From Gammaproteobacteria bacterium (GTDB lineage: Bacteria > Pseudomonadota > Gammaproteobacteria > Ga0077536): a stretch of 64,000 nucleotides of DNA. Below the pieces are notes generated by a model that made no database searches, was not told the DNA's origin, and saw nothing but the letters and a program-made list of their open reading frames with translations. The DNA lies in NCBI GenBank assembly GCA_020849475.1, contig JADLGE010000076.1, forward strand, positions 1 through 64,000, given 5' to 3'. Positions 15,928 to 24,945 of this stretch are shown here, piece by piece (position 1 is the stretch's first letter; every line of letters begins with the position of its first letter). Position numbers and translations under genes: made by a program.

Positions 15928-17775
15928 ATGAAGAAGCAACTCGCAGCGGTCAACGACTTCGTCGTCAAGTTCGCTAACGTCAACGGCTCGGGCTCGGCCT
16001 CTGCCAACACGCTGTTCGCCAAGTCCATCATGCGCATGGGCGTGCCGGTCAGCCCGCGTAACATCTTCCCGTCCAACATCCAGGGCCTGCCGACCTGGTA
16101 CGAAGTGCGGGTCTCGGAGCGCGGCTGGCTGGGGCGTCGCGGCGGCGTCGATCTCATGGTCGCCATGAATCCCCAGACCTGGAACGAGGACGTCAAGGAA
16201 ATCGCCGCCGGCGGTTACCTGTTCTACGATTCCACCAAGCCGATGCCGGCGTCGAAGTTCCGCGATGACATCACCGTCATCGGCATGCCGCTGACCCAGA
16301 TCTGCAATCGCACCTATACCGATGCGCGTCAGCGTCAGCTGTTCAAGAACATCATCTATGTCGGTGCGCTGTCGGCGCTGCTCGACATCGACCCGGAAGC
16401 CATCAAGAAGCTGATTGCCGAGCAATACCGCGGCAAGGAAGCGCTGCTTGATTCGAACATCAAGGCCTTTGAAATGGGTCGTGATTACGCCCGCGCCGAA
16501 TTCAAATGCCCGATTGGCCTGCGCTGTGAAGCGCGCGATGCGGTCGGCGACCAGGTGTTCCTGGAAGGCAACAGCGCGGCGGCATTAGGCGCGGTCTACG
16601 GCGGCGCCACGGTGTGCGCGTGGTATCCGATCACGCCGTCGTCATCGGTGGCCGAAGCCTTCGAGCGTCACTGCAAGAAATTCCGTCGCGAGCCCGAGAC
16701 CGGCGATGCGCGTTTCGCCATCATCCAGGCCGAAGACGAACTCGCGTCCATCGGCATGGTGATAGGCGCGGCGTGGAACGGCTCACGTTCCTTCACTGCG
16801 ACTTCCGGCCCGGGCATTTCGCTCATGCAGGAATTCATCGGCCTCGCTTACTTTGCCGAGATCCCGGCGGTCATCATCGATGTGCAACGCGGCGGTCCGT
16901 CTACCGGCATGCCGACCCGCACCCAGCAGTCGGACGTGCTGTCCTGTGCTTACGCCTCCCATGGCGATACCAAGCATGTGCTCTTGTTCCCGGAAGACCC
17001 GCGTGAAGCTTTTGAACTGACGGCGCTGGCGTTTGATTATGCCGACCGTCTGCAGACGCCCATCTTCGTGATGTCCGATCTCGACATCGGCATGAACGAG
17101 CGCCTGTGCAAGCCCCTGACCTGGGACGACAGCAAGGTCATTGATCGCGGCAAGGTCATGACCGCCGAGATGCTCGATGCCGGCACCGCTTTCGGGCGTT
17201 ACCTCGACGTCGACGGCGATGGCATTCCCTACCGCACCTATCCCGGCACGCATCCGAAGTCGGGCGCCTATTTCACGCGCGGCACCACCAAGGACCGCAT
17301 GGCGAAATACAGCGAGGCAGGCCCGGATTACATCGAGAACATGGAGCGCCTGCTCAAGAAGTTCGAGACTGCCAAGAGCATTCTGCCGGCGCCGATGCGT
17401 CACCAGAACCAGGTCGCGACCCGTATCGGTGTGATGTATTACGGCTCGACCTCGCCAGCCATGGAAGAAGCCTTCGAGCTGCTGCAGGAAGATGGCATCG
17501 TGGTCAACGGCCTGCGCATCCGCGCTTTCCCGTTCCATGAAGAAGTCGAGAAGTTCGTGGCCGCGCACGACGTGGTGTTCCTGGTCGAGCAGAACCGCGA
17601 TGCGCAGCTGCGCACCTTGCTCATGACCGAGTGCGAGATGGATGCGTCCAAGCTCACGCCGGTGTTGCACTATGATGGCACGCCGATCACGGCGCGCTTC
17701 ATCGCCGGCGCCATCGCCGTCAAGCTCGGCGCGAAGAACGCCCAGGCGCAACGCAGCGCCGCTGGTAACTCTTAA
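15928..17775 (+). CDS. korA: 2-oxoglutarate (2-oxoacid):ferredoxin oxidoreductase, fused gamma-alpha subunit
   Basis: A 615-residue protein. Residues about 1-190 are the gamma (Rossmann, CoA-region) domain, with NGSGSASANTLFAKSI near residue 18. Residues from about 205 are the alpha (pyrimidine-binding) domain, with GNSAAALGAVYGGATVCAW at 214, YPITPSSSVAEAF, TSGPGISLMQEF and RGGPSTGMPTRTQQSD. The gamma-alpha fusion is standard for two-subunit 2-oxoacid:ferredoxin oxidoreductases. With korB it oxidatively decarboxylates a 2-oxoacid to the acyl-CoA. It lies 18 bp after korC and 12 bp before korB, so it is one operon. Confidence 0.88.
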   Translation: MKKQLAAVNDFVVKFANVNGSGSASANTLFAKSIMRMGVPVSPRNIFPSNIQGLPTWYEVRVSERGWLGRRGGVDLMVAMNPQTWNEDVKEIAAGGYLFYDSTKPMPASKFRDDITVIGMPLTQICNRTYTDARQRQLFKNIIYVGALSALLDIDPEAIKKLIAEQYRGKEALLDSNIKAFEMGRDYARAEFKCPIGLRCEARDAVGDQVFLEGNSAAALGAVYGGATVCAWYPITPSSSVAEAFERHCKKFRREPETGDARFAIIQAEDELASIGMVIGAAWNGSRSFTATSGPGISLMQEFIGLAYFAEIPAVIIDVQRGGPSTGMPTRTQQSDVLSCAYASHGDTKHVLLFPEDPREAFELTALAFDYADRLQTPIFVMSDLDIGMNERLCKPLTWDDSKVIDRGKVMTAEMLDAGTAFGRYLDVDGDGIPYRTYPGTHPKSGAYFTRGTTKDRMAKYSEAGPDYIENMERLLKKFETAKSILPAPMRHQNQVATRIGVMYYGSTSPAMEEAFELLQEDGIVVNGLRIRAFPFHEEVEKFVAAHDVVFLVEQNRDAQLRTLLMTECEMDASKLTPVLHYDGTPITARFIAGAIAVKLGAKNAQAQRSAAGNS

Positions 17776-17787
17776 GGCATCAAAAGC

Positions 17788-18843
17788 ATGACCTACATCG
17801 CCAAACCCAAGCTCAATCATCCGCAGGCCGCGGTCAACACCCTAGGCTTCACGCGTCGTCACTACGAAGGCACGATTTCGACGCTGTGCGCCGGCTGCGG
17901 TCACGACTCGATCAGCGGCGCCATCATCCAGGCGTTCTTCGAACTCTCCATCGAGCCGCACCGCGTCGCCAAGCTGTCGGGCATCGGTTGCTCGTCCAAG
18001 ACCCCGACTTACTTCCTCGGCGGTTCGCATGGCTTCAACAGCGTGCATGGGCGCATGCCGTCGGTGCTGACCGGCGCCAATCTCGCCAACCGCGACCTGA
18101 TTTACCTCGGCGTGTCGGGCGACGGTGATTCGGCCTCGATTGGCTTCGGCCAGTTCGGGCACTCGATACGTCGCGGCGTGAACATGCTGTACGTGGTTGA
18201 GAACAACGGTGTGTATGGCCTCACCAAGGGCCAGTTCTCGGCGACGGCCGATCAGGGCTCGAAGTCGAAGAAGGGCGCCATCAACAGCGATTCGCCGATT
18301 GATCTCGTCAGCGTGGCCATGCAGCTCGGCGCGACTTTTGTCGCGCGCAGCTTCTCCGGTGACAAGACCCAGCTCGTGCCGCTGTTGAAGGCCGCCATCC
18401 AGCACAAGGGCGCGGCCTTCATCGACGTGCTGTCGCCGTGCGTGGCGTTCAACAACCACGGTGGTTCGACCAAGAGCTACGACTACCTGCGCGAGCACAA
18501 CGAAGCGGTCAATCGCCTCGACTTCATTCCGAAGCGTGACGAGATTACCACCGACTATGCGCCGGGCACGGTCGAAGATATCGAGCAGCACGATGGCAGC
18601 GTGGTGCGCCTGCACAAGGTCGCCGAGGATTACGATCCTTACGACCGCATCGCCGCCATGAACTACCTGCAGGCCCATGCCGCGGCGGGTGAACTGGTGA
18701 CCGGTCTGTTGTATCTCGACCGCGAGCCGGAAGACCTGCATGCCCACCTCGGCACCGTCAAAGCGCCGCTCAATTCGCTCGGCGACAAGGAACTGTGCCC
18801 CGGCGCGAAAGCGCTGGACGCCATCAACGCCAGCTTGCGTTGA
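17788..18843 (+). CDS. korB: 2-oxoglutarate (2-oxoacid):ferredoxin oxidoreductase, beta (TPP) subunit
   Basis: A 351-residue thiamine-diphosphate subunit. LCAGCGHDSISGAI and GIGCSSKTPTYFLGGSHGF supply the cluster-proximal cysteines. GDGDSASIG at residue 111 with NNGVYGLTKGQFSAT about 30 residues later is the TPP/Mg motif. SPCVAFNNHGGSTKSYDY is typical of OGOR/KOR-type beta subunits. The subunit has the usual length. It ends the korCAB operon and is followed by GC-rich hairpins and a REP pair. Substrate choice between 2-oxoglutarate and another 2-oxoacid cannot be settled by eye. Confidence 0.88.
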   Translation: MTYIAKPKLNHPQAAVNTLGFTRRHYEGTISTLCAGCGHDSISGAIIQAFFELSIEPHRVAKLSGIGCSSKTPTYFLGGSHGFNSVHGRMPSVLTGANLANRDLIYLGVSGDGDSASIGFGQFGHSIRRGVNMLYVVENNGVYGLTKGQFSATADQGSKSKKGAINSDSPIDLVSVAMQLGATFVARSFSGDKTQLVPLLKAAIQHKGAAFIDVLSPCVAFNNHGGSTKSYDYLREHNEAVNRLDFIPKRDEITTDYAPGTVEDIEQHDGSVVRLHKVAEDYDPYDRIAAMNYLQAHAAAGELVTGLLYLDREPEDLHAHLGTVKAPLNSLGDKELCPGAKALDAINASLR

Positions 18844-18851
18844 TTGAGAAG

Positions 18852-18902
18852 GGCACGGGCGCTGCGCCCGTGCCTGACACTGCGGCGACGTCTGCGTCGC
18901 AG
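18852..18902 (+). terminator. two GC-rich hairpins downstream of korB
   Basis: A perfect 10-bp stem (18852-18861 with 18865-18874, 3-base loop) starts 9 bases after the korB stop. A second stem with a one-base bulge follows at 18880-18902. They probably form the 3' end of the kor transcript. There is no clear T-run, so factor-independent termination is not certain. Confidence 0.55.
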
Positions 18903-18924
18903 GTGACCCAACGCATCCTCTCTG

Positions 18925-18995
18925 AATGTCAGACTGAAGTCTGACCCACAATGGATTGCACTCGCACTGTGTGGGTCAAACTTCAGTCTGACATT
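18925..18995. repeat. REP pair, family A (copy 1), heads facing inward
   Basis: Two 26-base arms at 18925-18950 and 18970-18995, in inverted orientation, together 71 bp. Each arm, read from its GTGG head, is GTGG followed by a hairpin with GTCAGAC/GTCTGAC stem and TTCA loop (one mismatch in the right arm). The same element recurs at 26065-26135 and 48597-48668. GTGG plus hairpin is the format of REP sequences mobilised by RAYT transposases. The rest of the 18844-19088 gap shows no coding sequence. Confidence 0.85.
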
Positions 18996-19088
18996 CCAGC
19001 TCGATACGCTGGCCTTCGCCGCTGGGGTCGAATGCAAATGCATTCAAAACCACAACGCGAATTCGTCTTTGCATGAAAGGAAGACATC

Positions 19089-20249
19089 ATGGGACTGACT
19101 TGCGAACAACTCATCGGCCGCGCCCATGAACTCGCGCCCGGCTTTGCCGAGCGCGCACAACGCACTGAAGACGCCCGCGCGCCGCTCGACGAAAACGTCG
19201 CAGCGATGATCGATGCAGGCATCCTCGCCTGCCTCACGCCGCGCTGCTATGGCGGCCATGAGCTGCCGATCGCGACCATGTCGCGCATCGTCGCCATCCT
19301 GAGCGCCGCCTGTCCGTCGACGGGCTGGGTGTCGGCGTTCTACATGGGCGCGGCGTGGCGCGCCATGATCTTTCCCGAGCAGACCCAGCGCGAACTGTTC
19401 GCCGACAAACCCTATCTGTTGAACGCCGGTCAGGCGGCGCCGCTCGCCAAAGTCGAACGTGTCGCGGGCGGCTATCGCTTGAGCGGCCAGACGCCATGGA
19501 GTTCGGGCTCGGTGCATGCCGAGTGGGTGACGTTCATGGGCGTGGCGCAGGGTGGCGACGCGCCGCCTGAACCGCTGGTGTTCATGGTGCCGCGTGCCGA
19601 GGCTGAACTCATCGACACCTGGCAGGTGGCGGGCATGCGTGGCACCGGCAGCAACGACATGCGCGTCGACGAGGTGTTCGTGCCCGCCCATCGCGCGACC
19701 TCGTTCGTCGCCGCGCTGGAAGGCAAGGCGCCGGGACAGGCCTTGCACGCCGCGATGTATCGCCAGCCCTTCATTCCATTCCTCATGTGCGAAGTGGTGC
19801 CGGTGCTGGTCGGCGCACTGCGAGGCGCAAGCGCGGCGTTCATCGCACGCACCCACGCGCGGCATTCGACTTTCACCGGCGCCAAGGCCGCCAGTCGTCA
19901 GGCCGCGCAGATGCGCATCGGTCGAGGTCTCGCCGCCGCCGATGCCGCCGAGACCTTGCTCGACGCCTATCTCGAACGCTACATGCACGTGCGTGCGGAG
20001 CAGAATGACATTGCCGACCGCGCGCACATGAAACTGAAAGCGGCCTTCATCACCGACGTGTGCCGCAATGCCATTAACGATCTCGCGCGTGGCTTCGGTG
20101 GCGACGGCTTTCGCGAGCAGTCACCGCTGCAACGCTACTTTCGCGACATCAACATGCTGGCCGTGCATGCCTTTCTTGATATCGACACCGCCGCCGAGAC
20201 GGCCGGCCGCCTGGCCTTGGACCTGCCGCCGGACGATCCCCTGCTGTAA
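19089..20249 (+). CDS. flavin-dependent monooxygenase of the acyl-CoA dehydrogenase fold (HsaA/indole oxygenase type)
   Basis: A 386-residue protein with the acyl-CoA dehydrogenase fold but the signature of two-component group-D hydroxylases. The N-terminal helix reads MIDAGILACLTPRCYGGHE, the mid-domain has STGWVSAFYMGAAW and GYRLSGQTPWSSGS, then MRGTGSNDMRVDEVFVP. C-terminal helices end in NDLARGFGGDGFREQSPLQRYFRDIN. HsaA, C2-hydroxylase and related enzymes share these blocks and use FMNH2 from a reductase. The flavin reductase at 48080 is a possible but unlinked partner. An acyl-CoA dehydrogenase role is less likely because the catalytic Glu region does not match. Substrate unknown. Confidence 0.8.
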   Translation: MGLTCEQLIGRAHELAPGFAERAQRTEDARAPLDENVAAMIDAGILACLTPRCYGGHELPIATMSRIVAILSAACPSTGWVSAFYMGAAWRAMIFPEQTQRELFADKPYLLNAGQAAPLAKVERVAGGYRLSGQTPWSSGSVHAEWVTFMGVAQGGDAPPEPLVFMVPRAEAELIDTWQVAGMRGTGSNDMRVDEVFVPAHRATSFVAALEGKAPGQALHAAMYRQPFIPFLMCEVVPVLVGALRGASAAFIARTHARHSTFTGAKAASRQAAQMRIGRGLAAADAAETLLDAYLERYMHVRAEQNDIADRAHMKLKAAFITDVCRNAINDLARGFGGDGFREQSPLQRYFRDINMLAVHAFLDIDTAAETAGRLALDLPPDDPLL

Positions 20250-20395
20250 TTCTCCGCGTGGCTCTCGGCGCTTGATCCTGGTCAAGCGCGCCCTCCAACT
20301 ATCCCTTACCAATAAGCCTGTGCGGGCGTGCCTGCGCAGAACGATGGTAACGAGGCGGAGCGCTGCGGCCGCGGCGCGCAAAAGGGGAGAGGCGC

Positions 20396-22084
20396 ATGGC
20401 GATCAACGCTCGAATTGGATGGCTGTCACTGCTGGTGGCAACCGGCGCGGCGCAGGCCGCTACGCTGGAAGGCAGCGTGCGCGTCGCCGACAAGGCGCTG
20501 GCTGGCGCCATGCTGAGCATCACCAATGGCCAGGGCATGACCGACTCGGTGTACAGCGACGCGGCCGGCCACTATGTCTTGAGCACCCGCCTTAAGGGCG
20601 CACTCAAGCTGCGCGTGCGCAAGCGCTATCACAGGGACGAGGTGCGCGATGTGGCCTTGGGCGCCGATGCGCAAAGCACGCTCGACGTCACCTTGACGCC
20701 GCTCACCGACGCCAAGGAATTGTCCGACGACCATCCGTCGTTGTCGCATTTCGCGCAGATTGATTTTGATAAAGACGAGAAGGCGCCGTTCTCGCGCGCC
20801 AATTTCACCCGCGATTGCCTGAGCTGCCATTCCATCGGCAATCTCACCACGCGCTGGCCGCGGCCGCCGGAGGGCTGGGTGCCGACCGTGCAGCGCATGC
20901 ACGGCTATCTCGGCAATGCCGACATGAATCTGATCAAGCAGCGCGCCGAGCGTCTGTCCAAGGCGCTCGATGGGCGGCTGGTGAATTCGCGTCCCGAAGT
21001 GCCCTACGATGCCTTGCTCGCACAGGCCAAGGTGCATCAATTCCGCCTGCCCAACACCGTGGTGCCGCACGACGCTGAATACTCCCCGACCTATGACAAA
21101 GTCTTTTCGTCCGAGATGTTCGCCGGCGAAGTGCTGGAGACCGATCTCAAGAGCGGCCAGACCCTGCATTTCAAACTGCCGGACGATGGCGAAAAGCCGG
21201 GCGGCGAATTCACCCGGCGCGGTCTGCCGGCGCCCTATGGCCTGACCATCGCGCGCGCCCCCCACAGTCTGGCCGAAGGGCCGGACGGCAAGATTTATCT
21301 CACCGATTCGATAGGCGCCGGCATCACGGTGTTCGATCCCAAGAGCCACGCCATGCAGTCCTACCAGGTCGGCGGCGGTGCGCTCTATCCCCACACCGTG
21401 CGCGCGGCGCAAGACGGCATCATCTGGTTCACCATCGCGATGTCCAACCAGGTCGGACGCTTCGACCCCAAGACCCATATCAGCCAGGTCATCACCTTGC
21501 CGGCGACGCCGTCACTGAGTGCATCCGGCGGGCCGATACCCTATGGCATCGACGTCAGCCCGACCGATGGCAGCGTGTGGTATTCGAAGCTCGCCTCCGA
21601 CAAGATTGGTCGCATCGACGCCAAGACCCTCGAAGTGAAGGAGTTCGATTCACCGGTGCGCGGACCGCGTCGCCAGCGCTTCGATGCGCAGGGCCGCTTG
21701 TGGGTGACGGGCTTTTCCGAGGGCGCGATCGCGTGCATCGATGTGGCGAACTGGAAGGCCGATATTTATCCCTTGCCGCGCTACGCGCCGAACGAGATCC
21801 CGGCGCCCTATGCGCTGGCCATCAATCCCGTCACCCAGGAAGTGTGGGTGAACGACACCATGCTCGATTTGGCGTGGCGCTTTCTGCCCAAGGAGCAGCG
21901 CTTCGTCGCCTACCCGATGCCGCTCAAGGGCACCTACACCCGTGACTTCAGTTTCACGCCCGACGGCTGGGCCTGCACCGCCAATAATCCGATTCCGGCC
22001 GCGGCGCTCGAAGGCGGCACGCCGGAACTGGTGTGCATCGATCCCGGCAAGCCCACGAATGCCGTCGCGGTGAGCGCGCGTTGA
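20396..22084 (+). CDS. secreted Vgb/streptogramin-lyase-like beta-propeller with haem-binding CxxCH
   Basis: A 562-residue exported protein. The signal peptide is MAINARIGWLSLLVATGAAQA. A carboxypeptidase-regulatory-like beta domain follows at about residues 25-105 (TLEGSVRVADKALAGA). A single c-haem motif Cys141-Leu-Ser-Cys-His145 comes next, then a virginiamycin B lyase-like propeller from about 280, with repeats such as GPDGKIYLTDS, AQDGIIWFT, DGSVWYSKLASDKIGRID and DAQGRLWVTGF. A haem site in front of a Vgb-type propeller is unusual and suggests an electron-transfer or oxidising periplasmic enzyme rather than an antibiotic lyase. The next gene overlaps by TTGA. Confidence 0.78.
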   Translation: MAINARIGWLSLLVATGAAQAATLEGSVRVADKALAGAMLSITNGQGMTDSVYSDAAGHYVLSTRLKGALKLRVRKRYHRDEVRDVALGADAQSTLDVTLTPLTDAKELSDDHPSLSHFAQIDFDKDEKAPFSRANFTRDCLSCHSIGNLTTRWPRPPEGWVPTVQRMHGYLGNADMNLIKQRAERLSKALDGRLVNSRPEVPYDALLAQAKVHQFRLPNTVVPHDAEYSPTYDKVFSSEMFAGEVLETDLKSGQTLHFKLPDDGEKPGGEFTRRGLPAPYGLTIARAPHSLAEGPDGKIYLTDSIGAGITVFDPKSHAMQSYQVGGGALYPHTVRAAQDGIIWFTIAMSNQVGRFDPKTHISQVITLPATPSLSASGGPIPYGIDVSPTDGSVWYSKLASDKIGRIDAKTLEVKEFDSPVRGPRRQRFDAQGRLWVTGFSEGAIACIDVANWKADIYPLPRYAPNEIPAPYALAINPVTQEVWVNDTMLDLAWRFLPKEQRFVAYPMPLKGTYTRDFSFTPDGWACTANNPIPAAALEGGTPELVCIDPGKPTNAVAVSAR

Positions 22085-22704
22085 GCGACCTGCGATCGCG
22101 CGTTGCCCTGGGCGCGGCGCTGCTGTTGGCGAGCGCCACGCTTGAGGCCGCGCCGCCTTACACGGCGCTCGATGCCAATGGCCACAGTGTGGCGGATGCC
22201 ACCGCACCGGCCTGCCTGCGCGACAACGCCAGCCAACTGGTCTGGGCCATGAAGCGCCACGACGGCGGCCTGCACGACCGGCGCTGGACCTACACACCCT
22301 ATGACGGCAACCCGGCCACCAATGGCGGCTATGCCGGCTATCGCGATACCACCAGCGGTGACTGTCCGCGCACGCGCATGCAGGGCGGTTCGTGCAATAC
22401 CGAAGCCTTGGTGGCCGCCGTCAATGCCAGCGCGCTGTGCGGCTACACCGATTGGCGCCTGCCGACCTATACCGAACTCGCGGCCATTGCTGCCCACACC
22501 AGCAGCGCGGCCACGCCAACCGCCGAGCTGGTCTTCTCCGATATTGAAGAAGGCTGGTATTGGACGGCGGTGGCCAAGGTCGGCGTCACCTCGTTCTCGC
22601 GCGTGGTGCTGTTGCCGCCGCGCGCACGGCCGCGTTTCTATGACGGCAGCTACCTCGTGATAGTGGTGCGCGGACCGTCAAGATTCTCATCCGGGGGCCG
22701 TTAA
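22081..22704 (+). CDS. DUF1566 (Lcl-like) domain secreted protein
   Basis: A 207-residue protein starting at TTG 22081, overlapping the previous stop codon (TTGA). A signal peptide is visible (VALGAALLLASATLEAAP). The mature part is the DUF1566 fold: LVWAMKRHDGGLHDRRWTY, then NTEALVAAVNASALCGYTDWRLPTYTEL, then GWYWTAVAKVG. The GYTDWRLPT block is the family hallmark. DUF1566 domains occur in surface and FGE/lectin-like proteins of unclear activity. Coupling to the Vgb-like protein suggests the two work together. Confidence 0.8.
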   Translation: MSDLRSRVALGAALLLASATLEAAPPYTALDANGHSVADATAPACLRDNASQLVWAMKRHDGGLHDRRWTYTPYDGNPATNGGYAGYRDTTSGDCPRTRMQGGSCNTEALVAAVNASALCGYTDWRLPTYTELAAIAAHTSSAATPTAELVFSDIEEGWYWTAVAKVGVTSFSRVVLLPPRARPRFYDGSYLVIVVRGPSRFSSGGR

Positions 22705-22712
22705 ACGGAGCT

Positions 22713-24845
22713 ATGGAAGTCTCTTCGTCGCGCGTCGTCTCGGACGATGTTTTGCCGTCCAACGTTGCCAGCGCACCTGCCGCCGGCAGCGACAGAAGCC
22801 GCGTGACGCGCCTGCACGTCAAGCGTTACGCGCTCTTGCACTCCCAGCTGCCGGGCACGGTGGTCGGCTCGCTGGTGGCCGCCGGGCTCGTCACCCTGCT
22901 GCTGTATTCACACGACCCCGGCCTGCCGCTTTGGCCGTGGCTGGCGGCGATGTTGGGCGTCACGCTACTGCGCATCTCGCAGTTGCTCTGCTATCGGAAT
23001 ATCCGCATCACGCCGTCCAATTCAGCCTACTGGCGCAGGGCTTACATCGTCTGCAACATGGTCGCCGGGGCGGCTTGGGGTACGCTGGTTTTCGTGCCGG
23101 ATATCCACGAGTTCCGCCAGGCCATGCCGGTACTGGTGGTGCTATGCGGCGTGATGGCCGCTGCGGGCGTGCTGTACGCCGCATCGCTGCGCGCCTTCAT
23201 CGCATTTGCCGTACCCATCATGGGCGCGATTCTCATCAAGCTCTGGGGCCATCCCGAGCTTCGCGAGCTGGTGCCGCTGATGCTCGCCTATTCCCTCATG
23301 GTTGGCGGTGGCGCCCTGCGCACGGCGCGCGCCCTGTCCGAGTCGTTGGCAGTGCAACTCGAGAATGTCGAACTGCTCGATTCCCTGCAGGAGGAGCGCG
23401 ACCGCTTCCGTCTGCTCAATGCCGAGCTCGAATCCCGCGTCAGCGATCGCACCACCGAACTTTCCACCAGCAACGAATTGCTGCAACAGGAGATCGCCGA
23501 GCGCGATCGCGTGCAGCGCAAGCTCCTCTACCAGGCCAGCCACGATGCCTTGACCTCGCTGGTCAATCGCACCGAATTCGAATCGTGCCTGCGCAAGATA
23601 GTGTCCGACCGGCGTCGCACGCGTCGGCCGCATGCGGTGTGCTGCATGGATCTCGATCAGTTCAAGCTGGTCAACGACACCTGTGGTCACGGCGCCGGCG
23701 ACGAACTTCTGCGGCGCCTGTCAGGCATGATGCAGAGCCAGGTGCGTACCGGTGATGTGCTGGCGCGCCTCGGCGGCGACGAGTTCGGCATCCTGCTGTA
23801 CGACGCCGGCCTCAACGAATCCATGCAGCTCATCGAACGGCTGCGCGACATGATTGAGAACTTCACTTTCCTGTGGGAACGCCGCCAGTTCAAGGTCACC
23901 GCAAGCTTTGGCGTCGCCATCGTCACCGACGACTACGACTCGGTGACCGATGTGTTGCGCGATGCCGATACCGCCTGCTTCCTGGCCAAGGATCGTGGCC
24001 GCAACTGCGTGCACGTGCACGTGCAGGACGACGCCACGGTGTCCGAAAGACGTCAGCAGATGGCCTGGATCAACCGCCTCGACGCCGCCATGGCCGATGG
24101 CCGCCTGCTGCTCGCGCGCCAGCCCATCGTGCATGGCGCCGGTCAAGGCGCGCCGCACTGGGAAGTGCTGCTGCGCCTGCGCGACGAAGACGGTGACATT
24201 GTCACGCCGGGTTTCTTCCTGCCGGCCGCCGAACGCTTCGGCATGATGCCGCGCATCGATCGCTTCGTGGTCGAGCGCATCACCGATTACCTGGCTGACG
24301 ATAGCGAGGGCGTCGATTGCTATGCCATCAACCTGTCGGGCGCATCCCTGGGCGATGAGCGCCTGATTGCGTTCCTGGTGGAGCGCGTCAAGCGTTGCGC
24401 GAATCCGGCGCGCCTGTGTTTCGAGATCACCGAAACCTCGGCCATTTCCAATCTAACCCAGGTGCGCGAGATCATCGGTGAACTGCGCGGTCTCGGTTGC
24501 CAGTTCTCGCTCGACGATTTCGGCACCGGCATGGCTTCGTTCGACTACCTGCGCTCACTGCCGGTCGACTTCCTGAAAATCGACGGCAGCTTCATTCGCG
24601 ACATCGCCGAAAATCCGATTTCTCTGGCGATGGTGCGCGCCGTCAACGACATCGCCCATCTGATGGGCATGCGCACGGTGGCCGAGTTCGTCGAGAGCCA
24701 CGAGATAGCCAGCGTGCTACGTGGCATCGATGTCGACTACCTGCAGGGCTACGCCTTCGGTCGTCCGTGCTTCTTCATGCCCGGCGACAGCGACCATGAA
24801 GTTGTGTCCCATATCGACACCGTGCAGTTCGTGGTCAACGCCTGA
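22713..24845 (+). CDS. membrane-bound GGDEF-EAL cyclic-di-GMP protein
   Basis: A 710-residue protein. About five to six hydrophobic helices (residues 45-210) form a MASE-like sensor. A coiled segment of roughly residues 215-275 (ESRVSDRTTELSTSNELLQQ region) leads into a GGDEF domain with intact GGDEF at 354-358. An EAL domain follows in which the signature is EVLLRL instead of EALLR. Other phosphodiesterase residues are present: NLSG, FEITETS, DDFGTG, LKIDGSF, AEFVES and YLQGYAFG. Both synthesis and hydrolysis of c-di-GMP therefore look possible. It lies 8 bp after the DUF1566 gene and could belong to that transcript. Confidence 0.9.
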   Translation: MEVSSSRVVSDDVLPSNVASAPAAGSDRSRVTRLHVKRYALLHSQLPGTVVGSLVAAGLVTLLLYSHDPGLPLWPWLAAMLGVTLLRISQLLCYRNIRITPSNSAYWRRAYIVCNMVAGAAWGTLVFVPDIHEFRQAMPVLVVLCGVMAAAGVLYAASLRAFIAFAVPIMGAILIKLWGHPELRELVPLMLAYSLMVGGGALRTARALSESLAVQLENVELLDSLQEERDRFRLLNAELESRVSDRTTELSTSNELLQQEIAERDRVQRKLLYQASHDALTSLVNRTEFESCLRKIVSDRRRTRRPHAVCCMDLDQFKLVNDTCGHGAGDELLRRLSGMMQSQVRTGDVLARLGGDEFGILLYDAGLNESMQLIERLRDMIENFTFLWERRQFKVTASFGVAIVTDDYDSVTDVLRDADTACFLAKDRGRNCVHVHVQDDATVSERRQQMAWINRLDAAMADGRLLLARQPIVHGAGQGAPHWEVLLRLRDEDGDIVTPGFFLPAAERFGMMPRIDRFVVERITDYLADDSEGVDCYAINLSGASLGDERLIAFLVERVKRCANPARLCFEITETSAISNLTQVREIIGELRGLGCQFSLDDFGTGMASFDYLRSLPVDFLKIDGSFIRDIAENPISLAMVRAVNDIAHLMGMRTVAEFVESHEIASVLRGIDVDYLQGYAFGRPCFFMPGDSDHEVVSHIDTVQFVVNA

Positions 24846-24945
24846 CGAATCTCCGCGCAAGCCACCGCGCTGCCGCGATATCATGACGATTGCTCGTTGC
24901 GCTACCGGCGCGCGGCAGATCATCGGTATCCCGGAGCGCGTTTTC

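Noticed and set aside
13945-16425. An 826-codon open frame on the minus strand
   Set aside because: It is antisense to korC and korA, whose proteins carry clear motifs. Long antisense frames are expected in GC-rich DNA, and its translation shows no recognisable domain.
20396-22084. Streptogramin resistance lyase
   Set aside because: The propeller is Vgb-like, but the signal peptide, haem motif and extra N-terminal domain are not features of the cytoplasmic antibiotic lyase.
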